A DNA stretch of 64,000 nt from Alphaproteobacteria bacterium. Its GTDB lineage: Bacteria; Pseudomonadota; Alphaproteobacteria; UBA8366. The notes beneath the pieces were generated by a model, which had not been told where the DNA came from, ran no database searches, and saw only the letters and a list, made by a program, of their open reading frames with translations. The translations under genes and the position numbers were made by a program. Of this stretch, positions 56,535 through 64,000 are shown one piece after another. Where the stretch lies: assembly GCA_028281325.1 (NCBI GenBank), contig JANQKC010000023.1, positions 92,612 through 156,611 on the forward strand. The letters run 5' to 3'. Each line of letters begins with the position of its first letter. Position 1 is the first letter of the stretch.

Positions 56535-57218
56535 TTAGGTCTGGTCCGCGAATGGCGCAAGGTCCGGTGCATCCTGCCAGGGCTTTTCTCCGGACAGTCG
56601 TGGAACGGCCGTGATGCGGATATCCGGCAGGAACCGTTGGATCGTCGCCGCCGTTTCCGGGACCGGGACCGGGCTTTCTTCGGACTCGCTGATGACGATG
56701 CCGGCTATCTCCAGGCCCCGCGCCGTGAGCGCTCCGGCTGCGGTCAGGGTATGGCTGATCGTGCCGAGGTAGCTGCCGACAACCAGCAAGCAAGGCGCGC
56801 CCAGTGCGGCCATCCAGTCGAGCACGGTTTCGCGTTCCGTCAACGGCACCATCACGCCGCCGACGCCTTCGATCAGCGTGACCTCCTCCGGTCCGGCGGC
56901 GGCGTTTCGGCAGAACGTCACCACCGCATCGAAATCGATCGACCGGTTTTCCCGGACCGCGGCCATATCCGGCGACAACGGTGCCGCGAACCGGAAAGGC
57001 GACATGCGGTCGATGGACGCTTCGGTCGGGGGCGTTTCCTGGCTCTGCAATAGGATCGCGGTATCGCTCTCGTCGAAGTCCTCGGCCGTGAAACCGCTGA
57101 TGACGGGTTTCAGCACCCGCGCCGGCGTGCCGTTTCGGTGCAGTTGATGCGCGAGGGCGGCGGTCACGAGCGTCTTGCCGATGCCGGTGCCGGAGGACGT
57201 GATGAAAAGGGTGGTCAC
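56535..57218 (-). CDS. bioD: Dethiobiotin synthetase
   Basis: A 227-residue ATP-dependent enzyme that closes the ureido ring of dethiobiotin from 7,8-diaminopelargonate and CO2. The P-loop is TSSGTGIGKTLVTAAL, with the LKPVISG lysine segment and the IEGVGGVMVPLTE acid region. GTG at 57218 overlaps the bioF stop (GTGA), indicating coupled translation. Confidence 0.94.
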   Translation of the reverse strand: MTTLFITSSGTGIGKTLVTAALAHQLHRNGTPARVLKPVISGFTAEDFDESDTAILLQSQETPPTEASIDRMSPFRFAAPLSPDMAAVRENRSIDFDAVVTFCRNAAAGPEEVTLIEGVGGVMVPLTERETVLDWMAALGAPCLLVVGSYLGTISHTLTAAGALTARGLEIAGIVISESEESPVPVPETAATIQRFLPDIRITAVPRLSGEKPWQDAPDLAPFADQT

Positions 57219-58381
57219 GCGGCGGTCCTGTCGTTTCGGTGGAAGGGGCGCACCGCTTCCGCCAGGCGCAGGATGTCCTCGTCGCGGTGTTCGGCGGTGA
57301 AGGTGAAGCGCAGGCGCGCGGTATCTTTCGGCACCGTGGGCGGCCGGATCGCCGTCACCAGGAAGCCTTGCCGGGCGAGAGACTGGCTCGCCGCCAAGGC
57401 GGTTTCCGCGTCTCCCAGGATCAGGGGGACGATACAGCTTTCCGGATCGGGCAGGTTGAGCGCCCGCGTGAACAACCGCGCCTTCTGCATCGGCTTGGCG
57501 ACCAGTCCGGCGTCGGATGCGATGATGTCGAGCGCGGCGATGGCGGAAGCCACCGCGCCGGGCGGCAGGCCGGTCGTGTAGATGAAACTGCGCGCGCGCG
57601 TTTTGATGAAGTCGATCACCGCCCGGCTGGCGCAGAGATAGCCGCCGTAGACGCCGATCGCCTTGGACAGCGTACCCATCTGCAGCGGTACGCGGGCTTT
57701 TTCGCCGGTGACGAAGCTGCTGCCCTTGCCGCCGGCGACGACGCCGAGGCCGTGCGCGTCGTCGGTCATCAGCCAGGCGTCATGCGCTTCGGCCAAGGCG
57801 GCCAGCTCGACCACCGGCGCGAGGTCCCCGTCCATGCTGAAAACGCCGTCGGTCAGGATCAGGCAGCGCGGATGTTGCGATCGGTGTTCCGCCAGAAGCG
57901 CTTCGCAATGTGCCAGGTCGTTGTGGCGGAAGATGACGAGTTTGGCGTGGCTGATCTGCGAGCCGGCGAACAGGCAGGCGTGGCACAACTCGTCCGCGAC
58001 GATCAGGTCGTCCGGGCCGATCAGGGTCGGGATGACGCCCACATTGGTCAGGTAGCCGCTGCCGAAGACCGCCGCGGCCTCGGTCTCCTTGTAGGCGGCG
58101 AGCTTGGCTTCCAGTTCCTCGTAGAGCGGATGGTTCCCGGTCACCAGGCGCGACGCGCCGGAGCCCGCGCCGTAGCGCCGCGTGGCCTCGTTCGCGGCAT
58201 CGATCACCCGCCGGTCGTGCGACAGGTTGAGGTAGTCGTTACAGCAGAAGGAGATCATCTCCTTGCCGTCGCGCCGGGTCAGCGCGGCCGCAAAGCGGTC
58301 GGTTTCCGCAAGGGTGCGTTTCAGCGACTGCGCCTCGAGCCGGTCGAGTTTGCCGCGCACAAATTGTTCCAGAGAGTCCAT
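57215..58381 (-). CDS. bioF: 8-amino-7-oxononanoate synthase
   Basis: A 388-residue PLP enzyme of the alpha-oxoamine synthase family that condenses pimeloyl-thioester with alanine. Typical features are [28 protein letters not shown], the [14 protein letters not shown] motif and the PLP lysine in [13 protein letters not shown]. It is divergent from bioB across about 180 bases and upstream of bioD with overlapping codons. Confidence 0.94.
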   Translation of the reverse strand: MDSLEQFVRGKLDRLEAQSLKRTLAETDRFAAALTRRDGKEMISFCCNDYLNLSHDRRVIDAANEATRRYGAGSGASRLVTGNHPLYEELEAKLAAYKETEAAAVFGSGYLTNVGVIPTLIGPDDLIVADELCHACLFAGSQISHAKLVIFRHNDLAHCEALLAEHRSQHPRCLILTDGVFSMDGDLAPVVELAALAEAHDAWLMTDDAHGLGVVAGGKGSSFVTGEKARVPLQMGTLSKAIGVYGGYLCASRAVIDFIKTRARSFIYTTGLPPGAVASAIAALDIIASDAGLVAKPMQKARLFTRALNLPDPESCIVPLILGDAETALAASQSLARQGFLVTAIRPPTVPKDTARLRFTFTAEHRDEDILRLAEAVRPFHRNDRTAA

Positions 58382-58562
58382 GCCTCTCGCTCATTTTTGG
58401 GTCCGGGAGGGAAGGTGCATTCTCACTCCGACCGGCCCGCTGTCAACGCCTCTGTCGAGAAGGGCGCGCGGGTTTGACTTTGCAGCGCCGCTCAAAGATT
58501 ATGCGGGCGATCGGGTCGCTGCGGCGCGCCCATTCCTGCAATTATACCGGATCGACCAAACG
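58382..58562. promoter_or_regulatory. Divergent promoter region between bioF and bioB
   Basis: The 181-base gap should hold promoters for both biotin transcripts. TTGACA on the minus strand (58454-58449) and TTGACT on the plus strand (58474-58479) are candidate -35 elements, with only weak -10 partners. No BioR-type TTAT-N2-ATAA box was found. Confidence 0.4.
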
Positions 58563-59627
58563 ATGAGTTTCGCGAACCAAAGTGATGCGCAAACGGCTGT
58601 TGAAAACCTCGTCACCGGCGCCCGGGGCGTCGCGCCGCAGCCCGAATCCAGCGGGATTCGCAACGACTGGTCGCAGGCGGAAATCCGGGCGTTGTTCGAC
58701 CTGCCGTTCAACGACCTGCTGTTCCGCGCGCAGGCCGTCCATCGCCACCATTTCGACGCCAACCGCGTGCAGAAGAGCCGTTTGCTCTCGATCAAGACGG
58801 GGGGGTGCCCCGAGGACTGCAAATACTGTCCGCAGTCGGCGCATTTCGAGACCGGCGTCGATGCCGAAAAGCTGATGAATGTGGACGCGGTTCTGGCCCA
58901 GGCGCGCGAGGCGAAGGAGGGCGGCGCCAGCCGGTTCTGCATGGGCGCGGCTTGGCGCAGCCCGAAGGACCGCGACATGGACGCCATCATCGGCATGGTG
59001 AAGGGCGTCAAGGCGCTCGGCATGGAAACCTGCATGACCCTTGGCATGCTCAGCGGCCCGCAGGCGGCCCGGCTCGCCGAGGCGGGGCTCGACTACTACA
59101 ACCACAACATCGACACGTCCGAGGAATTTTACGGCGAGATCATCACGACTCGGACCTATCAGGACCGGCTCGACACGCTGGAGCACGTGCGGCAATCGGG
59201 CATGAACGTCTGTTGCGGCGGCATCGTCGGGATGGGCGAAAGCCGCGACCACCGCGCCGGCATGCTGATGACCCTGGCGAACATGCCGAAACATCCGGAA
59301 AGCGTGCCGATCAACATGCTGGTCCAGGTCGAGGGGACGCCGCTGACCGGGACGGACCAGCTCGATATCCTCGAATTCATCCGCACCATCGCGGTCGCCC
59401 GCATCCTGATGCCGCAATCCTTCGTGCGGCTGTCTGCCGGCCGCGAAGCGATGACCGACGAGGCGCAGGCATTGTGTTTCCTTGCCGGCGCGAACTCCAT
59501 CTTCTGCGGCGAGAAGCTGCTGACCACGGGCAATCCCGAGGTCGATGCGGACGATGCGTTGTTCGACCGGCTCGGCATCGAACCTTACGAGCTCGAAGAT
59601 CATTACGAGGCTGAAGTGGGGGAATGA
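58563..59627 (+). CDS. bioB: Biotin synthase
   Basis: A 354-residue radical SAM enzyme that inserts sulfur into dethiobiotin. The SAM-cluster cysteines are in [15 protein letters not shown] (Cys82, Cys86 and Cys89). [13 protein letters not shown] and the [2Fe-2S]-cluster region are also present. The frame is open to 58263 but ATG at 58563 gives the usual length. It overlaps bioA by ATGA. Confidence 0.95.
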   Translation: MSFANQSDAQTAVENLVTGARGVAPQPESSGIRNDWSQAEIRALFDLPFNDLLFRAQAVHRHHFDANRVQKSRLLSIKTGGCPEDCKYCPQSAHFETGVDAEKLMNVDAVLAQAREAKEGGASRFCMGAAWRSPKDRDMDAIIGMVKGVKALGMETCMTLGMLSGPQAARLAEAGLDYYNHNIDTSEEFYGEIITTRTYQDRLDTLEHVRQSGMNVCCGGIVGMGESRDHRAGMLMTLANMPKHPESVPINMLVQVEGTPLTGTDQLDILEFIRTIAVARILMPQSFVRLSAGREAMTDEAQALCFLAGANSIFCGEKLLTTGNPEVDADDALFDRLGIEPYELEDHYEAEVGE

Positions 59628-60907
59628 GCCCGCCGGACCGCCCGGAATGGAGCGAGACCGGTTTCCCGCATATCTGGCTGCCCTATTCGCAGATGAAGAC
59701 GATGCCACGGCCGGTCGAGGCCGTGGCGAGCGATGGCGTGCGGATACGGCTTGCCGACGGCCGGGAATTGGTCGACGGCGTGTCGTCCTGGTGGACCGCG
59801 TGTCACGGCTATAATCATCCGCATATCCGCGCGGCGGTTACGGCGCAGTTGGAGCGGATGCCGCATGTCATGCTCGGCGGCTTGGTGCATGAACCGGCGC
59901 TGACCCTGGCGCGACGCCTGTCTGGAATCCTGCCGGACGACCTCGGCCATGTGTTCTTTTCCGAATCGGGATCCGTCTCGGTCGAGATCGCCATGAAGAT
60001 GGCGGTGCAGTATTGGCTCAACCAAGGCGTTAAGGGGCGCGCGCGGTTCGTCAGCTTCCGATACGGCTATCACGGCGACACGATCGGCGCGATGTCGGTA
60101 TGCGATCCGGACGAAGGCATGCACACGATGTTTCACGGCCTGCTGCCGGAACAGATCGTCGTCGACCTGCCGCGCGACGAGGCCGGGTTCGCGCGGTTCG
60201 ACGACATGCTGGGCAGCCGGACCGACGAGATTGCCGCCGTAATGCTGGAGCCGCTGGTCCAGGCGGCGGGCGGCATGAAGTTCCACGAGCCGGCGGTCCT
60301 GAAACGACTCGCGGAACTGTGCCGCCGGCGCGACATACTGTTGATCCTGGATGAAATCGCCACGGGATTCTGCCGCACCGGCACGATGTTCGCCTGTGAA
60401 CAGGCGGGTGTTTGCCCCGATATCGTGACGCTGTCCAAATCCTTGACCGGCGGGACCATGGCGCTGGCGGCGACGGTTGCGACCGACCGGGTCTATGAAG
60501 CTTTTCTGTCCGACCGTTTCGACGCCGCCCTGATGCATGGCCCGACCTATATGGGCAATCCGCTGGCCTGCGCCGCGGCCAATGCGTCGCTCGACCTTTT
60601 CGAGCGGGAGCCGCGGCAGGAGCAGGCGAAGCGGATCGAAGCCCAATTGACGCGGGAGTTGCAACCCTGCGTCGGCCTTCCGGGCGTTGCGGATGTCCGA
60701 TGCCTCGGGGCGATCGGCGTTGTCCAGCTTGACGGCCCGATGGACCTGAATGCGCTTCGCGGCCGTTTCGTGGAAAAGGGAGTTTGGATCCGTCCGTTCG
60801 GCGACATCGTCTATGTGATGCCGCCCTTGGTCATCGAACCGGAAGACCTTACCGTGCTGACCGGCGCGATGATCGATGTCGTCGGCGAGTGGTCGGCGAC
60901 GCTCTAG
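59624..60907 (+). CDS. bioA: Adenosylmethionine-8-amino-7-oxononanoate aminotransferase
   Basis: A 427-residue class III PLP aminotransferase that makes 7,8-diaminopelargonate using S-adenosylmethionine as amino donor. The [11 protein letters not shown] start, [18 protein letters not shown] segment, [15 protein letters not shown] metal/PLP Asp region and the PLP lysine in [13 protein letters not shown] are all present. It completes the bioBA transcript, opposite bioFD. No gene for making the pimeloyl precursor lies nearby. Confidence 0.94.
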   Translation: MSPPDRPEWSETGFPHIWLPYSQMKTMPRPVEAVASDGVRIRLADGRELVDGVSSWWTACHGYNHPHIRAAVTAQLERMPHVMLGGLVHEPALTLARRLSGILPDDLGHVFFSESGSVSVEIAMKMAVQYWLNQGVKGRARFVSFRYGYHGDTIGAMSVCDPDEGMHTMFHGLLPEQIVVDLPRDEAGFARFDDMLGSRTDEIAAVMLEPLVQAAGGMKFHEPAVLKRLAELCRRRDILLILDEIATGFCRTGTMFACEQAGVCPDIVTLSKSLTGGTMALAATVATDRVYEAFLSDRFDAALMHGPTYMGNPLACAAANASLDLFEREPRQEQAKRIEAQLTRELQPCVGLPGVADVRCLGAIGVVQLDGPMDLNALRGRFVEKGVWIRPFGDIVYVMPPLVIEPEDLTVLTGAMIDVVGEWSATL

Positions 60908-61016
60908 CCGGGACGGCTTCCATACTATCGACTTGTGCTATCGAAGCGTCCGCGATAGGTGATGCCGCGTATTGTAGGGAAGGATTGGCCGGGAGACGGC
61001 CTTGCCGAGGGAAAGT

Positions 61017-62333
61017 ATGGCAGACCAGACAGCAGGCAGCCTGATGTCGTTGGCGCGCGACTATCACCAGTCGGGCCGGGTGTTGGATGCGGAACGGCTA
61101 TACGACCAGATCGTCGAAGGCGATCCCGGCAACGCCGAGGCTTGGTTTTACCGCGGCATCCTGTTTTTGCAGACCGGCCGGAAACGCAAGGCCATCGAGT
61201 CGCTTGAGAAGGCCGACGGCGCGCAACCCGGCCATCCGGACATTCTGTCGAGCCTTGGCGGCATTTACGCGGATCAGGGCGAGTATGACGCCTCGATCGC
61301 CGTTCTGCGCCGGGCGATCGAGGCCGCGCCGCAAGACGCCAATTCATATGCCCGGCTCGGCATGACGCTGCTGGAGACGCGGCGTTTCGACGAGGCGGTT
61401 ACGATTTACAAACGGCTTAACGATCTGGCCCCCGAAGCCGCCGGCGGGTGGTTCAACCTGGGGCGCGTTTATGAAGGGCAAAAGCGGTACGAAGATGCGA
61501 TCGAGGCCTATCGCGAGGCCTTGGCGCGGAAACCGCATTTCGGCGAAGCCTATGCGGGGATCGCCGCCGCCCTGCTGGACCTGGACCGGCCGGCGGAGGC
61601 GATCGACGCTTGCGAGCAGTGTTTGCAGCGCCTGCCCGGCGAAACCGCCGCGATCGCCTATAAGGCGGTCGCGCTCGACGCGCTGGGGGACCGCGAGGCG
61701 GTTGCGGAACTGGTTGATCTAGAACAATTCCTGAGGGTCGGACGCATCGAGCCGCCGGCCGGCTTCGACAGCGTCGATGCCTTCAACGCGGCCCTGATCG
61801 ATCATATCGAAAACCATCCGTCGCTCAGTTTCGATCTGGAGGCGACGTCCTGTCACAATGGCGCCACCAGCGACAACCTGCTGGCCGAGCCGAAAGGACC
61901 CGTCGCCCATCTCGAAACCTTGCTTATCCGCGCCTTCGATGGGTATCTGCGGGGCATCGATCCGGCGACGGCGCATCCGTTCCTGCAAAATGCGCCGCAA
62001 GACTGGCGGCTTGAGATGTGGGCGACGGTATTGGACCGCCAGGGACATCAGTCGTCCCATATCCATCCGACGAGTTGGCTGAGCGGCGTCTATTACGTGC
62101 AAGTGCCCGAGGTGGTCAGCGACGGCGACTCGGGCCATAGCGGATGGATCGAATTCGGGCATCCGCCGGACCATTTTCCGGCGCCGAAACGGCCGGGTCT
62201 TCGGTACGAGAAGCCGGAACCGGGAATGTTCCTGCTGTTCCCATCCTATGTCTATCACCGAACCGTTCCGTTCGATTCCGCCACCCGGCGGATCAGTATC
62301 GCCTTCGATTTCGAGCCCGTTCCGGCCGGCTGA
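61017..62333 (+). CDS. TPR protein with C-terminal 2OG-Fe(II) oxygenase-like domain
   Basis: A 438-residue protein. Residues 1-235 are TPRs (units around AERLYDQIVEGDPGNAEAWF, ASIAVLRRAIEAAPQDANSY and DAIEAYREALARKPHFGEAY). Residues 245-438 resemble the 2OG-Fe(II) oxygenase family PF13759: HIHPTSWLSGVYYVQVPE supplies a first His, and FLLFPSYVYHRTVPFDS supplies the distal His before the RRISIAFDFEP Arg segment. A protein or peptide hydroxylase is plausible, with TPRs binding the target. ATG at 61017 follows GAGGGAAAG. It ends four bases before the convergent msrB. Confidence 0.83.
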   Translation: MADQTAGSLMSLARDYHQSGRVLDAERLYDQIVEGDPGNAEAWFYRGILFLQTGRKRKAIESLEKADGAQPGHPDILSSLGGIYADQGEYDASIAVLRRAIEAAPQDANSYARLGMTLLETRRFDEAVTIYKRLNDLAPEAAGGWFNLGRVYEGQKRYEDAIEAYREALARKPHFGEAYAGIAAALLDLDRPAEAIDACEQCLQRLPGETAAIAYKAVALDALGDREAVAELVDLEQFLRVGRIEPPAGFDSVDAFNAALIDHIENHPSLSFDLEATSCHNGATSDNLLAEPKGPVAHLETLLIRAFDGYLRGIDPATAHPFLQNAPQDWRLEMWATVLDRQGHQSSHIHPTSWLSGVYYVQVPEVVSDGDSGHSGWIEFGHPPDHFPAPKRPGLRYEKPEPGMFLLFPSYVYHRTVPFDSATRRISIAFDFEPVPAG

Positions 62334-62337
62334 GCCG

Positions 62338-62745
62338 TCAGTTTTCTTCCGTTTCGCCCTGCTTTAGGTGGAGGGCCGCGGAGTTCATGCAGTAGCGCAG
62401 CCCGCTGGGCCGCGGTCCGTCCTCGAAGACGTGACCGAGATGGGCGTCGCAGGTAGCGCACAGCACTTCGGTCCGGCGCATGAAAAAGCTGTTGTCGTCG
62501 CGGGTCTTTACGGCGCCGCCATCGAGGGGCGCATAGAAGCTGGGCCAGCCGGTTCCCGAATCGAACTTGGTTTCCGACGAGAACAGCGGCGCGCCGCAGC
62601 AGATACAGACGTAGGTGCCGTCGTCCTTGCAATCGTGGTACTTGCCGGTGAAGGCCCGCTCGGTCCCGTGCTGCCGGGTAACGTGATACTGCTCGCGCGT
62701 GAGGATGTCGCGCCACTCCGCATCGGTTTTTTGCACCTTTGCCAT
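62338..62745 (-). CDS. msrB: Peptide-methionine (R)-S-oxide reductase
   Basis: A 135-residue MsrB. Two zinc-binding CxxC pairs (CICC near residue 49 and CATC near residue 95), the [11 protein letters not shown] substrate motif and the catalytic cysteine in [11 protein letters not shown] are present. It repairs oxidised methionine. Conserved residues are complete, with the proximal [11 protein letters not shown] segment intact. The ChaC-like gene lies 28 bases upstream on the same strand, so both may respond to oxidative stress together. Confidence 0.95.
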   Translation of the reverse strand: MAKVQKTDAEWRDILTREQYHVTRQHGTERAFTGKYHDCKDDGTYVCICCGAPLFSSETKFDSGTGWPSFYAPLDGGAVKTRDDNSFFMRRTEVLCATCDAHLGHVFEDGPRPSGLRYCMNSAALHLKQGETEEN

Positions 62746-62773
62746 CGGTTTACAGTCTCCCTGTCGAATCGCG

Positions 62774-63436
62774 TCACGGTGTCGGGTATCGCTGCACCTG
62801 CAGGAGCAACTCCGTCATCCGCCGGTCGCGGAAGCCGAACTCCGCCAGGCAGGATACCGTATTCTTAAGATAGTCCCGGCAGCTTCCCAGTCGACCCTCG
62901 GCCGTGGCAAGCCGTTGGATGACCGTAGCCGGGTCGAGTTGCCCGACATAGCGGTCGTGGCGTCGGTTGCTGGCGAAGCTAATGGCGCGCACCGTCGATG
63001 TCTCGCCGGCGACCGTTACCCACACCGGGCGGTAGGTGCCGGCAAGCATTTCGCGGGCCCAGATGATGTCCAATTCCTCGTGGATGGCTTCGGCCGCGAT
63101 TCGGAAGGCGAGGCCGCAACAGGACCCGCCGGGTTCCAACGCCAGCATCATGCCGGGCTTTGCCTCCGTACCGCGGCCTGCGGTGGAAATCATACAGTAA
63201 CTGCGGTGGTAGCCATAAATCCGGCCGGGCAGCCGTTCGATGAAATGAAAGGCCGGATTCCACATCAGCGATCCATAGCCGAAAACCCAGACGTCTTCCC
63301 CGTCCGCCACGTCCGTCAGCATGGCGTTCTTGGAGGCTTCCCGTTCGGCGTCGGTCCAAATCCGGCCGTGCTGGCGGCTGCCGGCGGCAAGCTCCTTGAA
63401 GGCGCCTCGTTGGATGGCGTCGCGGTCTAGGGTCAC
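62774..63436 (-). CDS. ChaC-like gamma-glutamylcyclotransferase
   Basis: A 220-residue protein of the ChaC/GGCT family. The substrate-binding motif is [15 protein letters not shown], followed by [18 protein letters not shown] and the [11 protein letters not shown] segment that supplies the catalytic Glu. Such enzymes cleave gamma-glutamyl peptides such as glutathione to 5-oxoproline. The start codon is GTG at 63436. It has a short extra N-terminal helix of about 40 residues before the motif. Confidence 0.9.
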   Translation of the reverse strand: MTLDRDAIQRGAFKELAAGSRQHGRIWTDAEREASKNAMLTDVADGEDVWVFGYGSLMWNPAFHFIERLPGRIYGYHRSYCMISTAGRGTEAKPGMMLALEPGGSCCGLAFRIAAEAIHEELDIIWAREMLAGTYRPVWVTVAGETSTVRAISFASNRRHDRYVGQLDPATVIQRLATAEGRLGSCRDYLKNTVSCLAEFGFRDRRMTELLLQVQRYPTP

Positions 63437-63901
63437 GAATCGGGAATCCGAATGAAGTGAACTGGTTACGGTCTACCGGCCAATATTGAGGATGGCAAGC
63501 GTGGCGCGTCGTCGCGCGGATTGTTTTGCTGGTGCGTATCTTTGATCGAAAAAACCGATTGAAACAATTCAACAATTAGATAAGTAAAAATCATCTGCAT
63601 GAAGGCAAATAATTCGTATCGGTATTTGCTGTAAATATAGGATGATCAAAAAAATCGATTGATATAATCAAAATAATTAATTTACTTGTTGTTTTTGTGG
63701 CTAAACCGCAACAATATTGTCAGTTAATTGGTTTCCATATCATTTTTCATTGGATGCGGGGAAGATCATAGGCGATTACTTGTGCAGCGAACTGAGACGT
63801 TTCCTGTGGTTTGCGACGCAGTGTGGCAATTGCGACGGATGGGCAGGGCGGTTCGATTTGTTTCTTGGGGAGTTTGCAAGTTTATCAGTGTGGAGGTTTT
63901 T
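63437..63901. other. AT-rich intergenic region with a spaced direct repeat
   Basis: About 465 bases, strongly AT-rich from 63540 to 63740, without a convincing gene. A 19-base element occurs twice, at 63544-63562 and 63644-63662, exactly 100 bases apart and with two mismatches. It probably carries the promoter and control sites for the exported protein that follows. Confidence 0.6.
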
Positions 63902-64000
63902 ATGACCAAGTTAAACAAAGCGTTGATGGCGACGACCGCCATTGCCTTTGCGTCTGGTCTGGCTCTTCCGGCATCCGCGCAGGATCCGTCGAAAGCGCCA
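63902..64000 (+). CDS. Exported protein, N-terminal fragment (partial)
   Basis: The first 33 codons of a gene that continues past the right edge. The start MTKLNKALMATTAIAF then ASGLALPASAQDPS is a clean Sec signal peptide with an ASA cleavage site. GGAGG lies about six bases before the ATG at 63902. The mature protein is outside the window, so the function cannot be stated. Confidence 0.8.
   Translation, partial: MTKLNKALMATTAIAFASGLALPASAQDPSKAP

Noticed and set aside
63717..63905. A 62-codon TTG-start frame overlapping the exported-protein start
   Set aside because: No ribosome site, unusual composition, and it overlaps the well-supported start at 63902.

Overview
The window is GC-rich chromosomal DNA from an alphaproteobacterium, most likely of Rhodospirillales type. 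Supporting signs are the caa3/aa3 oxidase assembly cluster ending in SURF1, an Fo-only ATP synthase operon with both b and b' subunits, a CcrM-type GANTC methyltransferase beside rnhB, and a TPR-lipoprotein/ispE/tRNA-Gln block. A genus cannot be assigned from the sequence alone. Coding density is very high, many neighbours share ATGA or GTGA junctions, and GTG/TTG starts are common.

Layout. 1-3966: end of ctaD, then ctaB, a coxF-like small ORF, ctaG, ctaE, a DUF983 zinc-ribbon membrane protein and surf1 (cytochrome c oxidase and its assembly). 3997-8884: M32 carboxypeptidase, thrC, M16 peptidase, GNAT acetyltransferase. 8887-15412: AlgH/YqgE protein, DsbD/ScsB-like reductase, peroxiredoxin, ankyrin protein, rnhA, thrB, an unknown lipoprotein. 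15464-20247: a promoter and tandem glycine riboswitch in front of gcvT-gcvH-gcvP, closed by a bidirectional terminator. 20324-22775 (minus): atpI-atpB-atpE-atpF'-atpF with a clear promoter. 22948-27725 (minus): DciA-like DUF721, DsbA-like thioredoxin, SMC. 27776-32060: mutY, ccrM, rnhB, CPA2 antiporter.

32124-36029: a PA0069-type radical SAM gene, then a HigB/HigA-like toxin-antitoxin pair bracketed by direct repeats made of the radical SAM gene's own 5' end, then a TIGR04283/TIGR04282-type transferase pair and moaB. 36035-43888: Slt-type lytic transglycosylase, family-4 uracil-DNA glycosylase, ETF-ubiquinone oxidoreductase, TPR lipoprotein, ispE and tRNA-Gln(TTG).

44134-54012 is the most accessory-looking stretch: a lower-GC DUF900 hydrolase gene after the tRNA; a cysteine-less Asp/Glu-racemase-fold protein; two tandem, almost gap-free paralogues that fuse TPRs to an atypical ATP-grasp module; and a CoA-ester module (degenerate crotonase, PhyH-type dioxygenase, two tandem CaiB-type CoA-transferases). 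54299-56263 is an HBM-type chemoreceptor. 56535-60907 is a divergent biotin cluster, bioF-bioD on minus and bioB-bioA on plus. The end holds a TPR-2OG-Fe(II) oxygenase, msrB, a ChaC-like gamma-glutamylcyclotransferase, an AT-rich gap and the start of an exported protein.

The best candidate for an undescribed system is the racemase-fold plus twin TPR-ATP-grasp operon at 45386-49604. The repeat-flanked toxin-antitoxin insertion at 33066-34189 is the clearest sign of recent rearrangement.
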